From the NCBI RefSeq assembly GCF_035083965.1, contig NC_089724.1, forward strand, positions 7,790,501-7,854,500: DNA of 64,000 nt, given 5' to 3'. Positions 35,229 to 60,791 of the stretch are shown here, one piece after another. The notes below the pieces were generated by a model. That model was not told the origin of the DNA. It was given only the letters and a program-made list of their open reading frames with translations, and searched no databases. The position numbers and the translations under genes are program-made. Each line of letters starts with the position of its first letter. Positions within the stretch are counted from its first letter, which is position 1. Origin of the DNA: Branchiostoma lanceolatum (lineage: Eukaryota; Chordata; Leptocardii; Amphioxiformes; Branchiostomatidae).

Positions 35229-38030
35229 TGTCATGGTGGTCAGTTTTCCAACGCCACCAATAGCCAGGATTCTAAACTAAGGATGTTAGCAATACGGAGG
35301 GGAGCACTAGAGAAACTTCTCTTGGCCAACTGTAATGACCTGGAGGATGGATACTAGAATGAATGTGCTTCTCAGTGTGTAAAGGCTTGCATGTTGCCTG
35401 TACAGGGAAATACCGTGGTAGTTGCCATAACGTTGCATAGCCCAAATTCAGGCTGGATTTGGGAACCCCCTTTGGATCGTTTGGGGCCAAAGTGACAAGG
35501 AACTGGGCCCACCTCTTATACTGTGCGTACTAGAATGGACATGTCTTCAGTTATCTAATGACCAAGCTAACATTTTCTCACAGTATGCTGATATTTGTAC
35601 AATATGGACTATGTGATATTGATAACGAAGATGGTTAGCAGTAGACTTACTACATAGAGCTCAGTTGTTACTGGAAATGTGAATTTCATTTCATATGTCT
35701 AAACAGATTGATACACTGAAATAGAAACCTGGAACTGACACAGTGATATGCATAACCATAACATTTCTCATGATGAACCAGACTGGCTGTGTGTTCAAGT
35801 CATTATCAACGTAGCAATATTAGCCTCTACCAGGCTCCACAGGTCGCTGGAGAAATAGTAGACCTAGGTCGCAAACTGTACTCCCTGGCCAGCTAACTCC
35901 TCTGGCATGTTATCTGTCTATTTGCTGAATTTCTACTATTTCTCCAGCGAACTGTGGAGCCTGGTAGAAGCTATAGCAATATGACATGTGCAGATTAGGT
36001 GTGCCTTAAAGTTAAAGTTACATTTTTCAAGGTGCGGAAAGTGTTCATGTTCCAGTATATCTTTTTTTTGCTATTGGGCAGTATTGGTGTTATGAAGTTA
36101 TGAAGAATGTTGCGACTATAGGCTCGGAATCAGGAGTACATGTAAGTACAGTAACTTAAGAACCATGACTGAAGTTTTGACCATTGAATGCTGAAAGGTG
36201 CATTATGAAGTTGTAACTTACATGAACACCAAGCTGTAGCAAGACATCTCACTTACTAGTGTTACTTGTGTAACTTACTGTACTACGGTAGAGATTCATT
36301 CCTCTCTATTTTGTATGAACATGAAATTAGGGACCATGTAGTGCCAATGTATGATGAAAAAAAAGAGTTGTGCATCTATTTTGTGAGGTTTAGTGCCATA
36401 TCAAACAAGACAAGTTTATGGTATTTTTGCAGAATCATGCTTGGTGTGACCAAAATATGTAAGTGACCACTGAGTGGTTAAACGGACCAGCCGTGAGAAG
36501 CGTAAAAAGCTGGGAAGATAAGAATAAGGAAATATAAAGTTATTAGGGTTGAACCAGGCAAAATTGTTGTTAATATACTGTACAAAATTACATTTGGAGT
36601 GATACAAGCATTTTCCATGAAGACTGACTAAACGAAAATCGAGAATAAACAAAGAAAAAAATGCAGTGTTGACTAGAAAAACACTGAAAACCAAACTTTT
36701 AACACTCTCCAAAAGTCCAATGATCATTCCAAGGTCTGGTGTAGTGCCTCTAGATATGGAGCGACACAGACAGCCAACTTTCCTCAATAAGCCTGCAGTG
36801 GGCTAAATTGCGTACATGATGTGTTTTGGTTATATCATAGAAAAGTGAATATAATACAAGGCTTACAACATATAACCTTTGGGGGACCAAATTTATTGTA
36901 TTGTAACTAAAAAGGCACAGAAAACTCACCTTTTCTTGAGTCCTGTGACTTCATATTCCCAACAGTGACAATGCAAGTTTTGTTTTACTTTTACATGTAT
37001 GTTAACTCAACAACAGACTGGGTAGCAGTTGAAGACTAAATGAAGTATGGTACTCTGTATACTGTTGATATGATTGGCACTAGTATAACTGTCTTGAACT
37101 GTGGATAGGAACTTGAATTGTGGTTAGGAACTTGGCTTACCATATTGGTCAAAATTGTTACATGGATAAGTGCTACATGTTTAGTAAAGTTTAGGTTGAT
37201 AATTTTTATCAATGTTATACATGTACCATCATGGTAATGTTGCTTATGATCAGCCACTATATGTTAACAACTTCATTTTATATGACGGCTTTGATTCTTG
37301 TGTTCTTACTGAGAGAAGCAATACAGTATAATTGTACTTGTAGTAAGTTAGAAACCAAACAGTTACTTGACAGTAGTATGTTGTTACTGTTAGATTGAAT
37401 TTGTATTAAAGTCTACCAACATAATTCCACTAGGGTACATAATTATGCCACCGAGAAAAGATACTCCTGTATATCTAAATTGTGTATACCGGGGGGGTGC
37501 TGCACTAGAGATCTCTCAAACCCACTGTTTTTCAAAGTGGCAGATTTATGTAACCTGGCGGATTAATGTTAATGGAGGTTATGTGTTAATGTATGGATTG
37601 CTCATTTGTGAAAAGTAGATAGTTCAGTATTAATAAGTTAAATGTATTTTTCATTGCAAGACCCTGCCCTAGTGCATGCTATACTAACCTATGCATTACT
37701 ATTGTGTGATGGAAGTCAATGGAAGACAGTGTAGGTCAAAACACAGGACATATGTTATCATTCATTTCATTGTACATGTATTAGCTTGTTTTGTGTATGC
37801 TTACTTACAAAATGGTACTCTAATTACTCTTGATTGCAGCCATAATGAAGGAGAAGCCTTAAGTTAAATTGCCTTTTGAAACTCTTCATGGGGCTGTGTG
37901 GTAAGAAATGTTGATAACTATTTTTGTATCGTGATTGATCCTTCTTGCATGTACTAAAACTTCATCAATGTTTCAAACATTTTACCCTGAGACCCCTGTT
38001 CAAAGCTCAAAGAATAAAAGTGTCATTTCC
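35229..38030 (+). other. Probable long 3' UTR / flank of TMEM263
   Basis: No gene is recognised for 2.8 kb after the TMEM263 stop. AATAAA at 38013 is a candidate distal poly(A) signal. Long 3' UTRs are common for this gene in vertebrates. A foldback element interrupts it at 35821-35973. Transcription to 38 kb is inference. Confidence 0.35.
35821..35973. mobile_element. Foldback element, TAGCCTCTACCAGG family, copy 2
   Basis: TAGCCTCTACCAGGCTCCAC at the left pairs with GTGGAGCCTGGTAGAAGCTA at the right, and CGCTGGAGAAATAGTA pairs inside. The loop is about 75 nt. Confidence 0.88.
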
Positions 38031-38134
38031 CAATGACAACATCAAGCCTTGTGTCTGTATGCATTGCATGATTTATCCCTTTGGAAATGTGTTTTTGATT
38101 ATGGAAAGGAAAGTTATATGTATCTCGATCAAGT

Positions 38135-38402
38135 TTAGCTCACTGAAGAGTTAATCTTTCACTGGTCGTGGGACAGACACTATGTACAGTATTTACAGGT
38201 TCATTGTACCGGGGAAATTCCCCTAGCTCTTTTCGACAAGCACAATGAACAATGGACCACGACTTAACGTCCCGTCCTAAGGACTGCGAGTCAGCGACCC
38301 CTTCCGGTAGCGTGCTCGTCGGGTGAGCGACACAGCTGGGGTCGATCTCGTGGCTTCTAGTTCCAGAGGCAAGATCACTAACCACTGGACTATGCATGCC
38401 TC
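38135..38402 (-). mobile_element. tRNA-derived SINE-like repeat, copy 1
   Basis: Read on the minus strand it starts GCATGCATAGTCCAGTGGTTAG (A-box-like), followed by GATCTTGCCTCTGG. It continues into a body with CCTAAGGAC, ACGTTAAG and CAATGAACC, ending GTGAAAGATTAAC. A homologous full copy is at 43563-43856 (plus), and the 3' half recurs at 47455-47575. Confidence 0.75.
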
Positions 38403-39240
38403 CATTGGCTCCTGCAAATACTAGCCTGGGTGCCAGACCCCCTATCTCAGGGGGTCTGTTGTAGAATTTCCTCTTTCAGGCCTTAACCAGGTAGACATTT
38501 CTCTAAAAATTTCAACTTGATATCTGCTCTACCTATACTATAAAGAATGACTCTCACAAGTTCTTTTCTCTCTTTATGACTTTTATTGCACTTGACCAAA
38601 ATGACTAGCTGTAGGCTACATGACATGGGCCTTTCTACTAAACAAGATTCCAAACCCAAAATAGATAATTGACATGAGTAACGTTACACCATTAAATCGA
38701 GTTTGAATGCTAAATGGAAAGGGTTCCAGGTCTTGTTCCTACATACATTTATATGCCATTACTGAAGAGTCTCATTCAAAACTCCATTTTCTCCAATGAT
38801 CGTGATGTTACAAAACGATTACATTACTCTCTTCTATGCTTATGATATTTCAAGTACAAGAAAATGTGTCATATATAAATCAACAGTTTGTGGATAGGGG
38901 CAGAAATTATAGCAACAAAGACTCCACAAGTTGTGCTGAAAGAAATAATAATCTCAATTTGCAGCCCTACACCCCCCTACAATCTACGGAAAAGTCTGTA
39001 CCTCAAGCTATACATGGCAGCCTTTCAAATTAATGTATCACAATTCAGGATGTCTTCCCAGTTTTGACTTTGTAAGCCTCTCTATTACAAGATGGAAGAC
39101 TTCAGAATAAGAGGTTACATCTAACATTCCCTTCTTTCTGCAAAGCGGGTATCTCACAAGACAACCGGTACACCAAATTGCACCAGGCATTGAATTATAG
39201 AGGGTGCAAACCGGCACACAGTCCAGTGAGATCCATCCAG

Positions 39241-39300
39241 AGTAGAGTAGAGTAGAGTAGAATTTTCGGTCAGGTAGGACTGCTCCAGTCCAATCCAATC
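39241..39300 (-). repeat. (CTCTA)n-tailed retroelement end, copy 1
   Basis: On the minus strand a CCTACCTGACCGAA sequence leads into a (CTCTA)n tract. A related end (CCTACCTGGCCGAAGAAA then CTCTA repeats) occurs on the plus strand at 56616-56672 in EPS15 intron 2. It is likely the 3' tail of a SINE or LINE family. Confidence 0.55.
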
Positions 39301-39317
39301 ATACATATAAACACAGT

Positions 39318-39551
39318 TTAAGCCACACCAATTTGATTTCTTGGTTAACAGAATTTTGAAAAAATGCTAGATTGGAAAATCAACATGAAAACAGAATCTC
39401 AGAGGAAAGTTTGTACTTTGGTGCACACAATTTCAGGGAGTGAGCATGGTCAGGAGCAAGTTTTCACCCCAGCTTTCTGTTTTAATGATGTCCTCGTCCT
39501 AGAATTTAAAAAAAAATCTGTTAACCAAAGAAATTAAATTTGTGTGGCCTT
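39318..39551. mobile_element. Foldback MITE, AAGGCCACACnAATTTnATT family
   Basis: The left TTAAGCCACACCAATTTGAT and right ATTAAATTTGTGTGGCCTTA are inverted, with inner TTGGTTAACAGA arms. A fragment of the same end (AAATTGGTGTGGCCTTAA) lies at 21324-21342. Confidence 0.82.
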
Positions 39552-40289
39552 ATCAGTAACACTGATGATGTATCTATCCCATATATCCTGTATAACTGAA
39601 TGTAGCAAAACCATTTTTTTTTGCTTTATGAAGTGAACATGGCAGTTTCATGGAGAATATGCTGCATATCTGCACCAGTCAAATCTCATATATGGATTCC
39701 TATTTGTCAATAAATATATTCCCTACTCACACACTATTTCCACTTATTATCTTATTTCACCTAAATACCAAAATCCATCACACAACGATGGCCCATACAA
39801 GTACTACTCCCACTATACAGTATACATACATGTACATGTTTTTATTTGTTGACTATCTGTTTTTCAAGTCATATATATATACATACATACACCAAAAATA
39901 TAAATTCGTAGAAATATCTACATTTATTATCCCACAATTGGTGAGAGTCATGTTTTGGCTATGATGCACTTGCCACTGTAAACCTGAAGAGGTTAGGGGA
40001 AGGTAGTGGGGATTTCTGTGTACAGATATCTGACCGGTTCCATGATAGATTTAACCACACTTCCCTGTTTACAGAATACCAGTTCTACACAGAACGGACA
40101 AATACTTGTCTACAAAAGGTCCGGGCTCAACAACAACAGTGGTATAAGGAATGGAAGTGACTTGTCTGGTGCATAAAACTAGGTATTACACGGTTACAGT
40201 TTCTCAAATGACTTAAATGACCATAGAAAAGGCCAATGGTAGACTCTTTCTCCGAAGATGTTACATTACCATCTAACATCAAATCATTG

Positions 40290-40505
40290 ACAGTCCCATA
40301 TCACTTTAAGAAGGCCATCTACCAGTTTATCACCGATTATTCGTAAGTTATGTTAGCAATCTGTATATGTTATGATTATGTATATATGTCCTTTTAATCT
40401 TGCACTGTATATATGTCTGTGTTTGTATACTTTTTGTGTGTGTTGAACCCTGGAAGATTAGTCGTAATTCGACTAAAGGGTATCGCAATAAACCAATAAA
40501 CCAAG
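40290..40505 (+). mobile_element. LINE 3' end fragment
   Basis: A short frame ending ...VPYHFKKAIYQFITDYS stop resembles a LINE ORF2 C-terminus. It is followed by an AT-rich 3' UTR and the end AGGGTATCGCAATAAACCAATAAACC. The identity is inferred from the layout only. Confidence 0.45.
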
Positions 40506-41097
40506 ATAGGTTTTGTAGGTCCTGGAGCTTTTGATGTTCAGTGAATCTGTATGGGTTGGCTGCAAATATCATGATGGCACATGTGTTGTCCACTGATCAT
40601 GATGAGGGGAATCTGATATAGTCTTCCATTGCCATTATCACATGATGATATAGCTAAGCAACAGCCATTTTGTGATGTCTGCAAAATGTCAGAAATGGTC
40701 AACAGGAGCCTATTGGTGCTGATTATCAAGAAAGGCATTTCCTTCACTTTGGCTCATTCACTTTCACAGGATCCACCATATGGGAAAGGCAGTATGGCAC
40801 AAGAGAACTATTTCAGCATGGAAAGCTTGCCTTTGTCACATTCAACGTAATTAATGCATTTGACAGTGTGCACTTGCTCGCCATTTCAAGCCCTGTGTAG
40901 ACACTAGCAGCACACTAGCCACTTTTTACACCTTAAACTTTTAGCACAACTCCACAATCCATTCAGCGTCAATACCACACACGTGTTCTACAGCATGGGA
41001 TATAAGCCCTGTATGTCCATCACCTAGCCATGCCGTGTGCCACAGGGTGGATAAGCTGTGGGTTCACCTCACCTATCCCATGACCTCTAAATCAAAG

Positions 41098-54549
<13,452 letters not shown>

Positions 54550-55864
54550 TTGTCTGCAGACGACAAAAATGTCCTTTCAGAAAAAAACTATCTTTCCTTC
54601 GGTCCCCTATCCTCTTTCCCTGGTGCAAATAACGGCCCAATGTTACGGCAAATTCCGATTTAGTGCAAGGGTGACGTGAGCTCCACATATTTTCCACAAC
54701 GCCCCGCCATGTTGGCATTTTTCGAGTGCACAACATCCGGTTTGGGAGCTTGGAACTTACCACTGTTTATAGAGGGATATCCTTTGTAAATATTTTTGGC
54801 TAGATGGATACATCAAAATATCATATTAACATATTTTGTACAATTTTAATCAAAATCAATAAGACATTTAATGGGAATTTGACATTTTTGTATGAAAAAA
54901 GGAAACAATTATTTGTTTTGACGTTTTTGTGTGTCACTTCCTAAGTTGTGGACTATTCTGAAATAGCGGAAGTGAGGTAATAGGTTAATCGAGGTCACCT
55001 CTATGTGAAGGGTACACCTTTGTGGAGGAAGCGAAGGTAAGCTTAAAATTTAATGATTTTCTTTCGTACCGTACAATTTAGCTACCTTAAGCTTCGTGTT
55101 ATGTTCTTGTAGATATTCCTGTAACGGAAAATGAAGGAGTTGTAAATTTGGCGGGTTGTAATGAAGTAGAAACAGATCTAGAAATATGTTCATCATCATG
55201 TTGTTTCAAAATCAACTGATCAACGTCTGGGGAATACGTTTTACCATCCTGAAGTTAAATCTGATTTTCCGAATACTATGACCATATCAAGAGATGTGTA
55301 ATGTCCCAATAAGAACCCACTATATGCTATTTGTATTAGGGTTAGGCCAGAAAGTGAACAAAGAAAGAGGCAAGAGGTCACAAAATGTCCTTTCGTGTGA
55401 AAAAAATACAATGAAGAAAAACAGGACTAGAAAATCAAAAGGATTTTTGATGATTTGATGATATTTTTTTTCCATCTGAAACAAATTGACTTTGATGATT
55501 ATGAATACTTAACTTAGTAAGGTTATTAAAATAGGGTGGCTGAGGCTGAGCTGTTTATAACATAAAACAGGAAGATGGTGTTTGACACACCCCTCTTACT
55601 CTAGCTTGTTCAGTTCAAGACTCTACCTTTCTTTGATGAAGGTAGAGCACTTAATAGTATAAGATACCTTGCAATCAAGGAGTTTATACTTATAGTTGCA
55701 ATGTAGCATAATTCCATTGAAGGTTGTAGCACATGTAAATTGATTGATTGAAAACAGTGGAGAATCGCCTGTTTGGTTTATTTTCATTAGTTGTTTGAAT
55801 GAATGTGAAGCTCAAAGAAGAGAAGAATACTTTTGACACCCAAGATTTTGTCTTGTCTGTACAG
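54550..55864. promoter_or_regulatory. Divergent GCC1/EPS15 promoter region and EPS15 5' leader
   Basis: GCC1 starts leftward at 54549 and EPS15 reads rightward from 55865. ETS-type GGAAG/CCGG motifs are visible (ACATCCGG near 54730, GCGGAAGTG near 54966). A likely EPS15 non-coding exon ends at a GAAG|GTAAGC donor near 55036 and would splice to the CTGTACAG acceptor at 55864. No protein is recognised in the interval. Confidence 0.5.
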
Positions 55865-58800
55865 ATGGCATCAGGAGAGTCTCTGGCTGCTTACGAGGGT
55901 TTTTACCGACAGGTGAGCATTGAACACATCCTACTCCAAGTGATCTTGTCTGGATGGACAAGTTCATCAGATACCTTGTTATGTCACTGAAGTGACTGAA
56001 CTAATCTCAGTTAGCTATGCTAAATTGTCACAATTTACATGCATGTACATGCATATGTATATTGACGAACTAGCACTAGTGACAGTCATACTATGAAAGT
56101 ACTATATGTAGTACTGTGAACATGATACACATATTCCAATGAGGGAGTTAGTTTACTTGGTAGCTGTTTTCAAAGTTCTCATTGTTAGTGTTACTTCTGT
56201 TGATTTTTAAATACATGCAACTGACAAAAAAGCACTTTAAACATGGTTCCTAAACAATGCAATGGTGACCCATCTTTATTATGTGTAATAGTATGCTTGT
56301 ACTCTTCAATACAAACCTGGTATGTTACGCTATGAGGCGGTTTACCTGGTATGCAATACAAACAAACAATAAAACAAACAAAAGTGTTATAATGTTTCCC
56401 TCCCCAGCTGGACCCCTGGGGTCATGGTAAGGTGGATGCAGGTGAAGCAGCTGCATTCCTGAAGAGGTCTGGTCTGAGGGAGAGTGTCCTTCATAAGGTA
56501 CAGATCCTCATGTCGTTTTACAATAGACAGATCCTGACTGTCCATCACAATTAGCAGTTTAACCAATGAGAGAATGACAGGTTTCGGTTTGACCATTGAG
56601 AGTGAAGAGCGGCCTAAAATGGAACCAGCCGATTCCTACCTGGCCGAAGAAACTCTACTCTACTCTACTCTACTTGATGTCTGTCAAATAATTTGCATTT
56701 CTATGTTTTAATTTTGCAACTCTAAGTTTTGACAGAGGTAGGTGGGGTTATGCGATCGGTCTATCAAATGTCATGTTCAGAATTATCAATAACTCGATGA
56801 TGAATATATCTGCAGTGGAATCACGGGTGAAAGGATTTGGGCCTGTTTGGCTCTACAAGTCAAGCAGACATGTACATTACAATACAAGTACTGCACATGA
56901 GAAGGATTAGATGTATGTGTTGCTCTAAGTCTAAGTCTAACCAAGGCCCTTGTGTGTCCTTGGTCTAACTAAATGATTGTGTGTTTTACTGTGACCAGAT
57001 CTGGAACCTTGCAGACCAGGAAGGGGCTGGCTACCTGGACAAGAATGTAAGTCATGGGATGCTTAATATGCGGATATATGTTTTATTCCAAGATGAACTG
57101 TGGAACAAGTACAGATGCTAAATGTTAGCCAGATCAATGAATATAAGACGTTTACCATTCAAAACAATTTTAACAGGTATGGCTGAACCAAATAAGCTTC
57201 AAAATTTACAATGCTTGGAGATTACTACTAGCTATAGCAGTTTGTCTCAAACTTCTCAGACATGATGTTGATGACTTCACCTGACCAGTGTGTTGACGTG
57301 ATTTTCTTTCTGTGTTTCAGGGTTTTATTGTAGCTCTCCAGCTGGTGTCCCTGGCTCAACATGGTCAGGATGTCAGTCTGGAAAACCTATCCTCCTCCAT
57401 TCCACCTCCCACCATGGTGAGGATACAACTGTTTTCTTCCTTTAACTTTTAGTCATAAGGCAAGCACATCAACCATGTGCACCTTTTTACTTACAACCTA
57501 ATAGTATGTACAGTCAAGCTTGTACAATTGACCATCTCTATATAATTATGTAACTAAGGACCACCTGGCCAATATGACCACTTTTTTGGTGGTCCCTTCA
57601 GATTATTTTTCCATTGACACAGGCATTAAGAATGATGTCACTGTAGTGACCACCTGGCCAAATATGCCAGATTTTATCTGTACCCTGAGTGGTATTCTTT
57701 GGCAGTTTTGACTGTAAAACTATTAGTCCTATATCAAACCAATAAAAATGAAGTAGGTACAAATGTAACAAATGTGTATTTTCTTTTAGGCAGAGAATAT
57801 TTCTGGCAGTACCAGAGCAGCATGGGCCATCAAGGTAAGAAGCTACGCTGCTTCATTCTCAACACACTTGAAGCATAGGGATATATATAATCCTCTTTAT
57901 TGATTTATTGAGATCTACCACATTTGTGGAAGGATTGACATAACAGGTGACTGTCACCATTTCAAGATGTCAACCCGGACCAGACTGTAAGGTTTGAGAG
58001 TCAGACCCCTACTCTTTTCGATAAGTGCGGTGGGTTCTTTAACGTGCCTGAGGTGTGGCTCTCCTCAAACACGGAACCTCCTTTCAACGTCCTATCCAAG
58101 GGACGTCCCTAACCGAAGCTAGGTACTCATTTTCACCTGAGTGAAGTGAGGAAAGTCGTGTTAAGTGCGGCCTTTCCCAAGTGCATAACATCTGGGCATA
58201 TCGGTGGTTACAAACCCGAGACCTCTCGGTTGTGGGCAAAACACCCTACCAATCGCGCCACACGATGCCACTCTTTAAATTTGGAATCCAACATTATTGC
58301 AGTCAAGTTGCCACTTATGATAATTCTGTCATCATTTCTGTATTTGAAAACTGACTTTCTTGACTGTTTTACAGACAGAGGAAAAGCTGAAGTTTGACAC
58401 TATTTTTGACACGTTGGACCCTGTGAATGGTATACTGACGGGAGACAAAGTCAGACCAGTAAGGATGCTCTTGTTGTCTTCTCTTGCATGAATGAGTAAA
58501 ACTTTGGATTGTTGCGCTTCTAACTGAAGGATGATGTTCTGTCATTTTTAAAGTGTGAGAAAATGAGTGCAGAGATTTGTTTACATTTTTGCACATTCCT
58601 TTTCAGGTTCTCTTGAATTCCAAACTTCCTGTAGAAATACTTGGAACAGTAAGTACAATTTTCCAGTATTTCTTTCCAGTTCGTTTGTGTCAAATATTAT
58701 GAAAATTCTTGATAATGTACATTTTGAGATATACATGTACATGTACATGTATATACAGATAGCAACAGAAGGAAACTATTGATTTTTTCATTGACAGGTT

Positions 58801-60744
58801 TGGGACTTGAGTGACATAGACAAGGATGGCTGTCTGGATAAGGAGGAATTTGCTGTGGTAAGTATGATGACTACATATGAGGTTATCTCTTATCATTTCA
58901 TCCAGTGGTTTGAAAAGTTGCACATTGGCTTTTTAATGAAGTCTTGTCAAAGAGCTATAATGCTTAATGCAGGATCTTACGACAAAGAACCTGGTTGTAA
59001 AGTAGTTATGTTGAATATGTTTTTCGTAAGAGTTTGTGTGAACCTTTGTTTATTCATGAGAAGCTCAAGTCGACCTGCAGGCAGCAGGGAAGGGTCAGAC
59101 ACATATAACAGAGATATAGATTACAATATCTAAGTCCTAATCATAATAACTCTATCAACATGTATCAGTACATATACATAGTATGCAACATATAGCAGAA
59201 GTTGGTCCATGGTCTTTCGTTGTCCCTTCATATCGTAATTTCTGTTACTTGAGTCTCTTAAAAAGGAAGTCAGATTTGGAGCCATACCGGCATACGTAAT
59301 AATAATAATAATAATAATGAATGGTTTTATTTGATCATACGTGTGTCTGGTGGTAATCTGTTCCAGACATCATGTCTGCAGTAGGCTTATAATCGATCTG
59401 ATCTCGAGTGAATGATGTCTTTACAGGCGATGCATCTGGTGTACCGTGCGCTGGACAAGCAGCCAGTCCCCACCACCCTTCCCCCAGAACTCATCCCTCC
59501 GTCCAAGAGAGGACCCAGCCCTGGACTGGCACCTGGTCCCTCTCCTGCTGCTCTCACATCACCAGCACATGCTTTACATGCACAGGTAAGGCAGCTCTAT
59601 AATACCTCCTGCACTCACATCACCAGCACATGCTCTACATGCACAGGTAAGGCTCTATAATACCTCCTGCACTCACATCACCAGCACATGCTCTACATGC
59701 ACAGGTAAGGCAGCTCTATAATACCTCCTGCACTCACATCACCAGCACATACTTTACATGCACAGGTAAGGCTCTATGTATAATACCTTCTGCACTCACA
59801 TCACCAGCACATGCTCTACATGCACAGGTAAGGCTCTATAATACCTCCTGCACTCACATCACCAGCACATGCACTACATGCACAGGTAAGGCAGCTCTAT
59901 AATACCTGCTGCACTCACATCACCAGCACATGCTCTACATGCACAGGTAAATAAGGCAGCTCTATAATACCTCCTGCACTCACATCACCAGCACATACTT
60001 TACATGCACAGGTAAGGCTCTATGTATAATACCTTCTGCACTCACATCACCAGCACATGCTCTACATGCACAGGTAAGGCTCTATAATACCTCCTGCACT
60101 CACATCACCAGCACATGCTCTACATGCACAGGTAAGGCTCTATAATACCTGCTGCACTCACATCACCAGCACATGCTCTACATGCACAGGTAAGGCTCTA
60201 TAATACCTGCTGCACTCACATTACCAGCACATGCACTACATGCACAGGTAAGGCTCTATAATTATAATACCTGCTGCACTCACATCACCAGCACATGCAC
60301 TACATGCACAGGTAAGGCTCTATAATACCTGCTGCACTCACATCACCAGCACATGCACTACATGCACAGTAAGGCTCTATAATTTACCCACATGTTAACA
60401 CTTTCCAATGTAATTTCAACTAGTAGATACTTCTGTGTAGAATCTAGTTGTTTGCTAATATTGGTGTTATTTTGATACATAATGATTTGAGCTGGAAACT
60501 GGGTGTTCTGAAAATCATTGTCTTCAAAAGGTAGCTCTATACATTAAAAAAAGATACAAAAACGGAAGTTCAGCTGCAGTACCAAGATCACATACCAGGG
60601 GACCCAAAATCGACCTTGACCTTTGTCTTCACAACCCACATACTAGATATCATCGTTTATTGATAATCCATTCAGAGGTTCTTGAGTTGCATGTATGCTA
60701 ACTACAAAAATCGGGAAACACAAACAGACACACATAAACACACA

Positions 60745-60791
<47 letters not shown>

